The notes: a model not told the origin generated them from the sequence alone. 27,863 nt of DNA from Alphaproteobacteria bacterium UBA6062 (GCA_002428885.1 DIYE01000047.1:1-27863); one strand, 5' to 3'; numbered from the stretch's first letter, positions 7,743-16,299 are shown. Program-made: numbers and translations.

Positions 7743-8951
7743 GTGCGGGTATTTGGCATTCTGGTTTTGATTTTGCTGCTGGCAGGCGGTGCACTCTTTT
7801 TCTTTTTGAAGGGAGATGCACCGGAAACGACATCACGCCAACAGACGCCCCCCGGTGAAATCTCTAAAGCTACGCCGAACGAAGCCAGGGAAGTATCGAG
7901 GAAACCGGCAGATATCACTCAAAAGCCGGAACCTAAGAAAGATGAAGACGTATCTGTTACCGATAGTACGTCTATGGCGAAGGCGACGGATAAAAAGACA
8001 GGAACAACTTCCAAGCCGCAGATCATCACCAAACAGGATCGACCTGAAGACACTGCCGATACAGCCGTTGCCAGGATGACTCCGCCTAGTTTTGACGTGG
8101 TGAGGGTTGATGCCAATTGTGGGTTGCTGGCAGCGGGAACGGCTGAACCGACAGCACGTGTTCGTATTTATTCGGGAGACAAGGTTCTGGGAACTGTTCA
8201 GGCCAGTCGCCGAGGTGAGTGGGTCTTTCTGTCTGGAGAACCTTTGGAGCCAGGCGCGAGGAAGATCAATGCCATCGCAACCAATCCGGATGGCCGAGAT
8301 CTGGAAACGGCCCGGCTGGTGATTATGCAGGTTCCCGATTGTAGCCAAGCGGAAGAGAAAAGAGCGCCAGCCATTGCATTATTGGCTCCGAAAGCGGAAA
8401 AAACCGAAGAAAAACAGGCTTTTGACAAACGGGTTTCAAAACTTCTGCAGATCCCGGAGCCTGAAGGTGATTTAAAAGCCGCTAAAAACCTGTCTGTTGG
8501 CGCCATCGATTATGATGAAAAGGGGAATGTTGCCCTCTCGGGTAAGGGGACGCCGGGACGGGATGTTCGGATTTATCTGGAGAATAAACCCGTTGGTGAT
8601 GCGAAAGTTGATGATGACGGAAATTGGGCATTCCAGCCGGACAGCGAAATTCCTGCAGGTAACTATACGTTAAGAGCGGATCAGCTGGATCCTTCAGGCA
8701 AAGTTATTTCCCGTATCGAAATCCCTTTTAAACGGGAAGCGGCTGATGATGTTATTCTGGCAAAAGGCGGGGTTGAGATCCGGGCTGTTGTTCAGCCTGG
8801 AAACAGTCTTTGGCGCATTGCCCGGCGGATGTATGGGGAAGGGACGCAATATACCATGATCTATCAAGCCAATCAGGACCAGATCAAGGACCCTGATCTT
8901 ATTTTCCCGGGACAGATCTTTAAACTCCCGTCGGACCGTGGAACAAACTAG
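7743..8951 (+). CDS. LysM peptidoglycan-binding protein with two Ig-like modules
   Basis: Envelope protein of 402 residues. GTG at 7743 is preferred over TTG at 7728 because GTGAGG precedes it at good spacing. Order of parts: an N-terminal membrane anchor or uncleaved signal (about residues 4-22), a Pro/Lys/Thr-rich linker (about 25-110), Ig-like module A (about 120-200), a charged linker, Ig-like module B (about 255-335) and a C-terminal LysM domain (349 on; VVQPGNSLWRIARRMYG to FPGQIFKLP). The two modules share a pattern (VRIY...G...GxW.F...PxG), showing duplication. Such proteins anchor to or scaffold peptidoglycan; no enzyme domain is visible. I recall this type next to Atm1-like exporter genes in related bacteria, which agrees with its place here, two genes before one. 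Confidence 0.9.
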   Translation: MRVFGILVLILLLAGGALFFFLKGDAPETTSRQQTPPGEISKATPNEAREVSRKPADITQKPEPKKDEDVSVTDSTSMAKATDKKTGTTSKPQIITKQDRPEDTADTAVARMTPPSFDVVRVDANCGLLAAGTAEPTARVRIYSGDKVLGTVQASRRGEWVFLSGEPLEPGARKINAIATNPDGRDLETARLVIMQVPDCSQAEEKRAPAIALLAPKAEKTEEKQAFDKRVSKLLQIPEPEGDLKAAKNLSVGAIDYDEKGNVALSGKGTPGRDVRIYLENKPVGDAKVDDDGNWAFQPDSEIPAGNYTLRADQLDPSGKVISRIEIPFKREAADDVILAKGGVEIRAVVQPGNSLWRIARRMYGEGTQYTMIYQANQDQIKDPDLIFPGQIFKLPSDRGTN

Positions 8952-8984
8952 AACTGACTGGCTTCGCGTTCAGAGGTCAGTTTT
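8952..8984 (+). terminator. Probable Rho-independent terminator of the LysM gene
   Basis: Immediately after the stop codon, AACTGAC (8952-8958) can pair with GTCAGTT (8976-8982), and the second arm runs into TTTT. The loop is long (17 bases), so the hairpin is moderate. No other terminator candidate is seen before the next gene. Confidence 0.5.
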
Positions 8985-9074
8985 CCAGGAATGAAAAGTT
9001 AGTAGATGGTAATATTTCAGGCTGTTTAGGCTGTGTGACAAGTGCCCAACAAAACGGATTTGGAAGAGTAAATT

Positions 9075-9293
9075 GTGAGATCAAGTTTAAGAATGAAAGC
9101 AATTTCCATTTGTAATGACAAGATTAGCAAGAAGGGAGAAACTGTTGGCATTTCTTTCTATGCGTTTTTTGCCAATAAGAATAATGATCCAGAATTACTT
9201 ATGGAAGCGGCCGAATGGTGGATAAAAACACATAAGCTTGACCATTTTGAAAAGGCGGTGAAGATAAGAGAGATGATTGCATCTGGCGTTTAG
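9075..9293 (+). CDS. Small conserved protein, DUF6500-like
   Basis: A 72-residue cytosolic protein with no signal peptide or membrane segment. It starts with GTG behind GGAAGAG (seven-base spacing). The sequence MRSSLRMKAISICNDKISKK, then VGISFYAFFANKNNDPELLM, EAAEWWIKTHKLDHFEKAVK and a short end, resembles the small family I remember as DUF6500; that name is from memory and unverified. It is predicted mostly helical, with a conserved WW pair and a closing KIREM helix. No function is known to me. It stands between the LysM gene and a convergent unknown gene whose stop is only 10 bp away, with its own 123-bp upstream region. Confidence 0.75.
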   Translation: MRSSLRMKAISICNDKISKKGETVGISFYAFFANKNNDPELLMEAAEWWIKTHKLDHFEKAVKIREMIASGV

Positions 9294-9303
9294 AATGCCG
9301 CTT

Positions 9304-9939
9304 TTAAGAGAATTTTACCACGATATCGGGAGCTCGTTTCTGCTGTTCCGCTTCAGATGGTTCAGGCTCTACGTCAGATAGTATTTGAGTATTCACTCCC
9401 TGATCTTTGTCATGGCCGCGTTGTCCGATGCTACCATCGCCGTAATGCTCCAAACTATCTAGAGGAACGACGTTAAAATCCTTAGGGATGGAATCAGAAG
9501 GATGTTGCCAGCCGACTTCTTTTGCCAGTTCTATATAGGGACGGGCATGAAGCAGGGACATAACAGCCGATGTAATCAGCTTCAGACCGGTCAGCTCTCC
9601 GTCCAGGCGATCGTCAATCATCAGAAACATCTCGTGCCGGTTTGGCTCAAGGACGAATCGAACCCGTTCATCCTCGGTATCCCAGGCAAGAAGGTTGAGT
9701 AGGCGTTCCCGGAATTTTGGTTTTTCCGCTGAAAAAGGAAGGGGACCCAGGTCTCCCAGAATTCTCAGGCGATGGTGATCATCAACTTTGTCCAGTTTTG
9801 CGGAGAAAACCAACTTCTCCCATGTGAACCGGAATGATAGCGGGGCTTTTGGGATGGCCCAGTCCAGTTTTTCGCTACCTTCACTGATCAGAGTGTCAAA
9901 ACGACTTGAATTCTGCGCTTCGATCTTTTCTTCAATCAT
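9304..9939 (-). CDS. Cytosolic protein of unknown function
   Basis: Not recognised. The 211-residue protein has no signal peptide or membrane helix. The first 140 residues look like a folded alpha/beta domain (LSFRFTWEKLVFSAKLD, RLRILGDLGPLPFSAE, RVRFVLEPNRHEMFLMIDDR), and the last 60 (from about DSIPKDFN) are polar, acidic and probably disordered, ending KRAPDIVVKFS. The ATG at 9939 has no clear ribosome-binding site, so the start is uncertain. It is divergent from the ABC exporter across 153 bp and convergent with the small DUF6500-like gene. Its protein-like composition and position between real genes support it as genuine. The repeated LGPLPFSAE...R...LL layout hints at a small dimeric fold, but I would not name one. 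Confidence 0.72.
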   Translation of the reverse strand: MIEEKIEAQNSSRFDTLISEGSEKLDWAIPKAPLSFRFTWEKLVFSAKLDKVDDHHRLRILGDLGPLPFSAEKPKFRERLLNLLAWDTEDERVRFVLEPNRHEMFLMIDDRLDGELTGLKLITSAVMSLLHARPYIELAKEVGWQHPSDSIPKDFNVVPLDSLEHYGDGSIGQRGHDKDQGVNTQILSDVEPEPSEAEQQKRAPDIVVKFS

Positions 9940-9961
9940 CTGGAATGTCGACCCGTACTTA

Positions 9962-9989
9962 AATACGCCTATACGCCTTCAGGTGTATT
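9962..9989. promoter_or_regulatory. Imperfect inverted repeat in the divergent promoter region of the ABC exporter
   Basis: AATACGCCT (9962-9970) faces AGGTGTATT (9981-9989), one mismatch from a perfect 9-bp inverted repeat, and TACGCCT also occurs twice in tandem (9964-9970 and 9972-9978). It lies in the 153 bp between two divergent genes, so it could be an operator for either. No known regulator motif is recognised. Confidence 0.35.
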
Positions 9990-10092
9990 AGAAGGCCCTC
10001 ACACTACTACCATAGACATAAGTAGTTAATATTGTGGTAACCCCGCGCAACATTGCCTAAATTAAAACACAACGTAATCTGAGCCGGAAAAA

Positions 10093-11928
10093 ATGGATAA
10101 GACAAAATTTGACAGTCACTCCCAGAGTGAGAAAAGAAGCCATTTTAAGACGGCTGTTAATTTGCTGGACTATATCTGGACCAAGGATCGAATGGATCTC
10201 AAGATCCGGGTTTTGATCGCTTTTGGCTTTCTTTTAGCGGCAGAAATTGCGACCGTGTATTCCCCTTATATTCTGAAATTCCTGGTGGATGATCTAACGG
10301 TGGAAGGCGGGGTAGATGTTCTGGTTGTCGTGCCGGTCGCCCTGATCATTGCCTATGGTGTTGCCCGTGTGCTGCAACAGGCCTTCGGGGAGCTGAGAGA
10401 CGCGATTTTTGCGAAAGTCGGGCAGAATGCGATCCGCCAGGTCGCGTTGAAGACATTCCGGCATCTTCATCGTCTGTCGCTTCGTTTCCATATGGACAGG
10501 CAGACCGGCGGTTTGAGCCGGGTTATTGAACGGGGAACAAAAGGGATTGATTTCCTGTTACGTTTCATGCTGTTCAATATCATTCCAACAGTGCTGAAAA
10601 TCCTGTTTATCTGCGGCATTATGTGGGTGGAATATGGGATGGCCATGTCGTTGATTACAGCGGCAACTCTGATCGGTTACATCTATTTCACGCTCGCCGT
10701 TACCGAATGGCGCCTGAAATACCGGCGCAAGATGAATGACAAGGATAGTGAAGCCAATACCAAGGCGATCGATAGTCTCCTGAATTTTGAAACGGTTAAA
10801 TATTTCGGCAATGAGCACCACGAGGCGGAGCGCTTCGACAAGGCAATTGCCGGGTACGAAAAAGCGGCCGTACGCAGTCAGACATCGCTGGCCTATCTGA
10901 ATATCGGACAGGGTTTCATTATCGCCACGGGCATGGTGCTTGTCCTTTATATCTCTGCTGAAGGCGTTGCCTCTGGTGCAATGACGGTTGGAGATTTTGT
11001 CGCGGCACATGCATTTCTGATGCTGCTGGTACAGCCGCTTAACTTCCTCGGCTTTGTGTATCGGGAAATCAAGCAAAGCCTGGTTGATATGGAAAAAATG
11101 TTTGAGCTGCTGGATGTCGGACGGGAGATCGATGACAATCCTCATGCCGTTCCGCTCCCCGAAGGAGGCGGTGAGATTGAATTCTCTGCCGTAAACTTCG
11201 GATATGAGGAAAATCGGCAGATCCTTCACGATGTTTCCTTCAAAGTGAAAACCGGCCAGAAGGTTGCTATTGTCGGTCCGTCCGGAGCCGGTAAATCAAC
11301 AATCTCCCGAATTCTGTTCCGCTTCTATGATGTGAATAGCGGCAAGGTGACCATTGATGGTCAGGATATCCGGGACGTGACCCAGCAGTCTTTGCGAGCG
11401 GCAATCGGTATCGTTCCTCAGGATACGGTGCTGTTTAATGATACCATCAGCTATAATGTGGGATATGGTCGCCCGGAGGCCAGCCAGCAGGATATTGAAG
11501 AGGCTGCTCGGCTCGCCAGTATCGACGGCTTTATTGAAAAACTACCGGAAGGCTATGCCACAATGGTTGGTGAGCGGGGGCTTAAGCTGTCCGGCGGTGA
11601 GAAGCAGCGCGTTGCCATAGCGCGGACTATTCTCAAGTCACCTCGGATCCTGTTGTTCGACGAAGCAACATCCGCCCTGGACTCCCGGACAGAGCGGGAA
11701 ATTCAGGAGAGTCTGAAAGAGGTTTCAAAGAACAGAACAACTCTGGTGATCGCACACCGCTTATCGACGGTTGTTGATGCGGACGAGATTATTGTGCTGG
11801 ACAGTGGTCATATCGCCGAAAAGGGAACGCATCAGGAACTGCTTGAAAAGCAGGGACAATATGCAGAGATGTGGGCTCGACAACAGGAAGTCGCGAGTTA
11901 TCAGGAAAAACTCGACGCGATCACGTGA
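10093..11928 (+). CDS. ABCB/Atm1-like ABC exporter (fused permease and ATPase)
   Basis: Inner-membrane half-transporter of 611 residues, active as a dimer. An N-terminal six-helix exporter domain (about residues 35-345) is followed by an ATPase domain with Walker A GPSGAGKST (395-403), signature LSGGEKQR (499-506) and Walker B ILLFDEATSALD (from 519), ending in the H-loop IAHRLST. The motifs KYFGNEHHEAERFDKAI and SLRAAIGIVPQDTVLFNDTI are strongly reminiscent of Atm1/ABCB7-type transporters, which export glutathione-linked sulfur or metal conjugates. Some annotators call them lipid A exporters, but this is not MsbA. The gene is followed by psd and pssA on the same strand, an arrangement I recall from other alphaproteobacteria. 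The start has only a weak GGAA ahead of it. Confidence 0.94.
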   Translation: MDKTKFDSHSQSEKRSHFKTAVNLLDYIWTKDRMDLKIRVLIAFGFLLAAEIATVYSPYILKFLVDDLTVEGGVDVLVVVPVALIIAYGVARVLQQAFGELRDAIFAKVGQNAIRQVALKTFRHLHRLSLRFHMDRQTGGLSRVIERGTKGIDFLLRFMLFNIIPTVLKILFICGIMWVEYGMAMSLITAATLIGYIYFTLAVTEWRLKYRRKMNDKDSEANTKAIDSLLNFETVKYFGNEHHEAERFDKAIAGYEKAAVRSQTSLAYLNIGQGFIIATGMVLVLYISAEGVASGAMTVGDFVAAHAFLMLLVQPLNFLGFVYREIKQSLVDMEKMFELLDVGREIDDNPHAVPLPEGGGEIEFSAVNFGYEENRQILHDVSFKVKTGQKVAIVGPSGAGKSTISRILFRFYDVNSGKVTIDGQDIRDVTQQSLRAAIGIVPQDTVLFNDTISYNVGYGRPEASQQDIEEAARLASIDGFIEKLPEGYATMVGERGLKLSGGEKQRVAIARTILKSPRILLFDEATSALDSRTEREIQESLKEVSKNRTTLVIAHRLSTVVDADEIIVLDSGHIAEKGTHQELLEKQGQYAEMWARQQEVASYQEKLDAIT

Positions 11929-12023
11929 CGCATATCCGCTCGGCACATTTACGGTTCTTTTTGAGCCGGTCATGCGTTATACGGATACGGCAAGATCACA
12001 AGAGTTTATAGAAAGACGAACAC

Positions 12024-12722
12024 ATGGATATGCTAAAAACAGTGCTTGTGCCTATTAACCGGGAAGGGTACCGCTTTGTCGGCATCTTTGGCGTTATTAC
12101 ACTGCTGCTGTTTCTGTTCACCTGGCCTTTCTTGGGCTGGATTGGCTTTGTTTTGACTTTATGGTGTGTCTATTTCTTTCGGGATCCGGATCGCCATGTT
12201 CCGACCCGTGACGGCCTGATGGTCAGTCCTGCCGATGGTGTGGTGCAGTTGATTGAGCGTGCCGTTCCGCCTGAGGAACTGGGAATGGGAAGTGACCCGA
12301 TGCTGCGCATCAGTGTGTTTCTGAATGTTTTCAACGTGCATGTGAACCGCGTGCCGCTAGGCGGTACGATTATCCGTCAAGTGTATCGTCCCGGTAAATT
12401 TCTGAACGCCGCGCTCGATAAAGCGTCTGAGGATAATGAACGACATGCCGTTCATCTCAGGACAGAAGACGGCAAGGATGTTGTTTTTGTTCAGATCGCC
12501 GGCCTGGTCGCACGGCGTATTCTCTGTTACCTGGTGGATGGACAGGAAGTCCGGACCGGGGAACGGTTTGGCCTGATCCGTTTTGGCAGTCGTACTGATA
12601 TTTATCTGCCGGAGGGGGTTGAACCTCTGGTGGGTGTCGGTCAGAATATGGTTGGCGGAGAGACCGTTATTGCGGATCTTAACGCTGATAACCAGACACC
12701 AATTGCGGTAGAGGTACGATAA
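12024..12722 (+). CDS. psd: Phosphatidylserine decarboxylase, short (archaeal/alphaproteobacterial) type
   Basis: Makes phosphatidylethanolamine from phosphatidylserine at the inner membrane. The 232-residue length matches the short Psd subfamily (TIGR00164-like). Hydrophobic segments at residues 17-50 form the membrane anchor. SPADGVVQ (68-75) and VFNVHVNRVPLGG (102-114) are conserved, and the self-cleavage site is RFGSRTD, with Gly188-Ser189 giving the pyruvoyl group on the alpha chain. A second in-frame ATG at 12030 is an alternative start. The stop overlaps the pssA start by one base (TAATG), so the two consecutive steps of the pathway are translationally coupled. Proenzyme processing is inferred from the intact motif. 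Confidence 0.97.
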   Translation: MDMLKTVLVPINREGYRFVGIFGVITLLLFLFTWPFLGWIGFVLTLWCVYFFRDPDRHVPTRDGLMVSPADGVVQLIERAVPPEELGMGSDPMLRISVFLNVFNVHVNRVPLGGTIIRQVYRPGKFLNAALDKASEDNERHAVHLRTEDGKDVVFVQIAGLVARRILCYLVDGQEVRTGERFGLIRFGSRTDIYLPEGVEPLVGVGQNMVGGETVIADLNADNQTPIAVEVR

Positions 12723-13537
12723 TGGCCTTCAGTCGGCGCCGGAAACTTCGCGAACTCCCGATCAATTCCCTGATCCCCAACATGTTGACGACGCTGGCCT
12801 TGTGTGCCGGTCTGACAGCAGTGCGTTTTGCCCTTGAGGAGCGATGGGAAATGGCCGTTGCAGCGATCCTGGCTGCGGGCGTTCTCGATGGTCTGGATGG
12901 CCGTATGGCCCGACTGTTGAAAGGTAGCACGAAATTTGGTGCTGAACTGGATTCCCTCTCGGACTTTGTTAGCTTTGGTGTCGCTCCGGCCCTGGTTTTG
13001 TATCTGTGGACGCTGGATAGCGGACTTGGCAGTTTTGGCTGGATTATTGCCCTTGTCTATACCGTATCCTGCGGTCTGCGCCTTGCCCGTTTTAACACCA
13101 TGCTGGAAGAAGATGTCCCGGCTTGGGAATCCCGTTACTTTACCGGTATTGCGGCGCCGGGCGGAGCTTCCATTTCGCTGTTGTTTATGGTTGTCAGTTT
13201 CTATTCCGATTTGGAGATCTTTACCTCAGGTATCCTGAATGCGGGCTGGCTGCTCTTTATGGCTTTCCTGATGGCAAGCCGTATTCCGACCTTCTCCATC
13301 AAGCGGGTTCGTATCCCTCGTAAATTCATTATGCCGGTCCTGATCCTGGTGGGCGGGTTGGCCGCAGTTATGGCAAGCTACCCGTGGGAGTTACTAACCG
13401 GTGTTGCCATCGTCTATCTGAGTACTATTCCTTTCGCCGTTGCCACTCATAAGCGGTTAGAGCGGGAAGAGGCCCGGAAGGCGCAGATGGCCAGTGATGA
13501 CGTGGTGGATATCAATAAATCTGAGCAAGAGAAATAA
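12722..13537 (+). CDS. pssA: CDP-diacylglycerol-serine O-phosphatidyltransferase
   Basis: Membrane enzyme of 271 residues that makes phosphatidylserine from CDP-diacylglycerol and serine, feeding Psd encoded just upstream. The CDP-alcohol phosphatidyltransferase signature is complete: D59-G60, A63-R64, G73, D77 and D81 in LDGRMARLLKGSTKFGAELD. Six to eight hydrophobic segments follow, as in type II PssA. The C-terminus is a charged cytosolic tail (KRLEREEARKAQ...). The start overlaps the psd stop. The reversed order (decarboxylase before synthase) is common in alphaproteobacteria. Nothing unusual is seen in the protein. Confidence 0.97.
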   Translation: MAFSRRRKLRELPINSLIPNMLTTLALCAGLTAVRFALEERWEMAVAAILAAGVLDGLDGRMARLLKGSTKFGAELDSLSDFVSFGVAPALVLYLWTLDSGLGSFGWIIALVYTVSCGLRLARFNTMLEEDVPAWESRYFTGIAAPGGASISLLFMVVSFYSDLEIFTSGILNAGWLLFMAFLMASRIPTFSIKRVRIPRKFIMPVLILVGGLAAVMASYPWELLTGVAIVYLSTIPFAVATHKRLEREEARKAQMASDDVVDINKSEQEK

Positions 13538-13591
13538 GCAAAAACACCTGAATAAAATATGCTCTAGACTGAAATCTCGGAAAGGAAAGTC

Positions 13592-15001
13592 ATGAAAGGG
13601 AGCCGCGTTCTTAAAGGAGCGTTGCTGACCCTCGGTATTGTAACGTCAGCTGCGTTTGCGTCTGTATCAAGTGCTCAGACCCTATCGGGTCCATCCTCCG
13701 GAAATACGATCGTCAAGAAAGTTTCGCCAAAGCTTGGGCTGCCGGTGACGAAAAACACTTTTGGTTTGTTTTTCCAGCTTTTTCCTGCCATGGACGAAGC
13801 GGGAAATGCTTCGAAATGCTCGCATTTTCTGTTGCTGCCTACGGTTGAGCAGCCTTTCGACACGTATGGAAAACTAAATCACATTGCTCTTAAGGCGAAA
13901 TATGAGGAAGTTCTTGCCCTGACACGCAAGATGATGAAAGTCGGTGGGGTTCAGACCACCCGTCATAAATCGATTTGCACGGTACAAACAGCAGAAGCGC
14001 TTCAGGAAGAAGATATTGCCGTCTTTGATATGGTCGGACGGCTTGTCAGTTCTTCCGTTATGCCGGGACGGTTCCTAAAAGGGGTCGCCTCAACCATTCA
14101 GGATAATCGCAAATATCTCACCTTGCAGTTTCAGGATATCCGTTCTGATAACAAAGGAGCGAAGAATTGCGCCAATATTGTCTGGCTAACAGCACCTGAT
14201 AAGGGGCCGCACGGGCAGGATCTCAGATCTTACTATCGCGGTTTGGCTGGATATGATGCTCAGGTAACCGGTGTTAAAAGAACGGCTGCCGGCAGTTATT
14301 GTTCCGCTGAGAAGATCGAAATTACCGCTGGTGGCAAAGCCGTCGCCAGTGCAACGGCGCCGCGCGGTAATGCGGTTGCCAAAAAAGCCATTCGAGAAGC
14401 CGGAACCAGCAGGGAAGCGGATAAAAATGTCCACGCGATTATCCATTCGACCTGGCAGAATAAACTGCGCCTTGCCAGTACTCTCCGGACGGGGAACGTG
14501 ATCTGCCAGATTATGGTTCCATCGGCTTATTTTGAGATGAAACCGGGTGACTTCAACCGTTGGGCGGAAGAAGTACTTCCGCTGATTAAAAAACAGGTTC
14601 GTTTCACCAATGTTCGACATGACAAGAAACTGAATCGCCGGGAATGTTACTATGACGAAGTCAATCTGTCAGAAGCTCCGATCCGGGATGCAGATACAGT
14701 TCCGGATTTGAAACTGGCAGGAGCCAGCAATGGTCGGGTTGCCGGCAAACTTGCGAATGCAAAATATGTTTCCGGAACCAATGGTCGGCGGGGCACAGTT
14801 GTGTTTCTGCAAGATTCCGGTGGAAACGCGATAACCTATAAAGGCTGTGACCGTTTTTGGTACGCCATGCCGGTCACGCAGACATATGCCAAGACAATTT
14901 TTCAGCTTTATGCGAAGCGGCCTTCGGTTTCCCTGACCGGTATCTCCGAAGCGAAGGATGATACCGGCCGAAAAGTCTGCTTTTACAGAAGCTTGCAATA
15001 G
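13592..15001 (+). CDS. Periplasmic protein of unknown function with four Cys-pair modules
   Basis: Not recognised. The 469-residue protein has a signal peptide (hydrophobic residues 8-24, likely cleavage SSA-QTLSG) and a good ribosome-binding site (GGAAAGGAAAG). It contains exactly eight cysteines, at 76, 129, 193, 237, 305, 352, 419 and 463. They form four pairs spaced 44-53 residues, and the first cysteines recur every 112-117 residues. Around each first cysteine a similar strand appears (CSHFLLLP, CANIVWLTAP, CQIMVP, CDRFWYAMP), pointing to four tandem copies of one domain, each probably closed by a disulfide. Residues 245-275 form an Ala/Lys-rich linker between modules 2 and 3. It follows pssA by 54 bp and converges on the hydrolase gene with 7 bp between stops. 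Confidence 0.85.
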   Translation: MKGSRVLKGALLTLGIVTSAAFASVSSAQTLSGPSSGNTIVKKVSPKLGLPVTKNTFGLFFQLFPAMDEAGNASKCSHFLLLPTVEQPFDTYGKLNHIALKAKYEEVLALTRKMMKVGGVQTTRHKSICTVQTAEALQEEDIAVFDMVGRLVSSSVMPGRFLKGVASTIQDNRKYLTLQFQDIRSDNKGAKNCANIVWLTAPDKGPHGQDLRSYYRGLAGYDAQVTGVKRTAAGSYCSAEKIEITAGGKAVASATAPRGNAVAKKAIREAGTSREADKNVHAIIHSTWQNKLRLASTLRTGNVICQIMVPSAYFEMKPGDFNRWAEEVLPLIKKQVRFTNVRHDKKLNRRECYYDEVNLSEAPIRDADTVPDLKLAGASNGRVAGKLANAKYVSGTNGRRGTVVFLQDSGGNAITYKGCDRFWYAMPVTQTYAKTIFQLYAKRPSVSLTGISEAKDDTGRKVCFYRSLQ

Positions 15002-15008
15002 CATTAAG

Positions 15009-15920
15009 TCAGTTCAGGCCCAGCACTCCTTTCAAAAAGCGGGTCTGGGTCTGGACGGATCGCTCAAAAATCGGGCTGCCTGGATAAAGCAATCCGAAAT
15101 GTCCGCCATCCAGTTCTATATGCTCCTTCTCGGTGGGGATCATCTCATAAACGGCCTGTTGGACATCCGGGTTGCAGTGAACCATCTCATCGTCCTTTCC
15201 GGTCATAAACAGAACAGGTGCTGTTAGCGCGGATGCCGTTTCAAAAGGAGAGAAAGGCACATCTGTTTTCGGGGTAATCCGGCTGACCCGGTTTTCCCAT
15301 CCGCTTCCAAAACGTCCGCCGAACCCGATAAACCATTTATATGCCTGGATCGGTTTCAAAAAAGAAGAGGCTGAAGCCTGGTCAAAAGACACGACCGGCA
15401 TAAAACCGGTATCATCCTTCTCCAACGCATTTAGATCAGCCGTTGCAAACAGGTTTTTCAAGATAGTCAGCCGGTTTGAAGAGGCTGTTTCCGGTGGCAT
15501 GGCGATCCCGCAAGCTGGTATCTGGGATACAATCCCGGCCAGACCATCGATCAGGGCGCCGACAACGAGGACTTCCATGGCCGCATAACTGTCACCCCAT
15601 AGCGCTATTCTGCCTGAATCAATAAAGGGAAGGCTCTTGAGATAGTGAACCGCATCCCGGTAGCCGCGGCCCTGAAGCCAGGGATTGATAACCTGCCGGT
15701 CATCGCCGCCGCTGCTACCAAAATTGATATGATCGTAGAGCAGGACGCTGATCCCGGCTGTATAAAAGGCTTCCGCATAATCGTCGATGACCATGGAGAT
15801 AGTTGCAGAGGTGCCATGTGCCATCACAACGCAGGGAGAGCGACCCGTGGTATCTGCGAGATACAGACGTCCCCGCAGATAAGTTCCTTCAGAAGGGAAT
15901 TCGACGGTCTGGACGGTCAT
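15009..15920 (-). CDS. Alpha/beta hydrolase (S9/dienelactone-hydrolase-like)
   Basis: Cytosolic serine hydrolase of 303 residues. The nucleophile elbow is WGDSYA with Ser111; VVMAHGTSAT provides the oxyanion-hole HG; GKDDEMVH (Asp243 or 244) and DGGHFG (His274) complete the triad. There is no signal peptide. The start lies one base after the tautomerase stop (TGAGATG), so the two are translationally coupled and probably act in one pathway, for example opening a ring or lactone and then isomerising the enol product. The specific substrate is unknown. The DxxNFGSSGGDDRQVINPW region resembles peptidase S15/acyl-transferase-like hydrolases, so an ester or amide substrate is possible. Confidence 0.9.
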   Translation of the reverse strand: MTVQTVEFPSEGTYLRGRLYLADTTGRSPCVVMAHGTSATISMVIDDYAEAFYTAGISVLLYDHINFGSSGGDDRQVINPWLQGRGYRDAVHYLKSLPFIDSGRIALWGDSYAAMEVLVVGALIDGLAGIVSQIPACGIAMPPETASSNRLTILKNLFATADLNALEKDDTGFMPVVSFDQASASSFLKPIQAYKWFIGFGGRFGSGWENRVSRITPKTDVPFSPFETASALTAPVLFMTGKDDEMVHCNPDVQQAVYEMIPTEKEHIELDGGHFGLLYPGSPIFERSVQTQTRFLKGVLGLN

Positions 15921-15921
15921 C

Positions 15922-16146
15922 TCACTCTACCTCACCCTTTTGCAGGGCATGCACATCGGCGGTTGTCAGTCCTTTGCCGCCAATTCCCCAGGCGCCACTC
16001 TGTACTTCCAGGATCCGCACCCAGGTAACCCCGCGCATGGCTTCCCCTTCGATACCGACCATTGTATCGGTGACCTGTTCAATCATTTGCCGTTTTTCCT
16101 CGTCAGAGAAAACGCCTTCGATAACTTCTATATTGACCAGCGGCAT
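15922..16146 (-). CDS. 4-oxalocrotonate tautomerase-family protein
   Basis: Small cytosolic enzyme of 74 residues. The start at 16146 (MPLVNIEVIEG) leaves the catalytic Pro as residue 1 after removal of Met, and AAGGA lies seven bases ahead of it; the longer frame from 16161 would bury this proline and is rejected. The family works as oligomers that keto-enol tautomerise, or dehalogenate, small acids. RGVTWVRILEVQSGAWGIGG carries the conserved arginine/tryptophan region. It is the first gene of a two-gene unit with the alpha/beta hydrolase, divergent from the winged-helix/hydrolase fusion gene, which may control it. Confidence 0.93.
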   Translation of the reverse strand: MPLVNIEVIEGVFSDEEKRQMIEQVTDTMVGIEGEAMRGVTWVRILEVQSGAWGIGGKGLTTADVHALQKGEVE

Positions 16147-16220
16147 ATCGTTTCCTTTCATTCATTGCTTGTCGATAAAAGGAAGCTAATTGCCTTTTAA
16201 GCGGAAGTCCTTGCGGGGAT

Positions 16221-16240
16221 CTGGTGAAAGGCTGGTGAAA
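16221..16240 (+). promoter_or_regulatory. Direct repeat with 11-bp period, possible OmpR/PhoB-type binding site
   Basis: CTGGTGAAA occurs at 16221-16229 and again at 16232-16240. An 11-bp period places both copies on one face of the helix, as in PhoB boxes bound head-to-tail by OmpR-type winged helices. The gene that starts at 16300 encodes exactly such a domain. The site lies about 30 bp upstream of a TATACT box, where an activator would contact polymerase. Binding is inferred. Confidence 0.55.
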
Positions 16241-16269
16241 CCCTGTTTTTATTCAAAGGCATTCAGGCC

Positions 16270-16275
16270 TATACT
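16270..16275 (+). promoter_or_regulatory. Probable -10 element for the winged-helix/hydrolase gene
   Basis: TATACT is close to the sigma-70 -10 consensus and lies 24 bp before the ATG at 16300. The region expected to be the -35 (around 16247-16252, T-rich) is a poor match, which fits a promoter needing an activator bound at the 16221-16240 direct repeat. Confidence 0.45.
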
Positions 16276-16299
16276 GTGTCATGGAGGGGACGGGGTTAA

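Noticed and set aside
11952..11968. CGGTTC/GAGCCG hairpin with a TTTTT loop between the ABC exporter and psd
   Set aside because: The T-run is in the loop rather than after the stem, and one pair is a wobble; not a convincing terminator.
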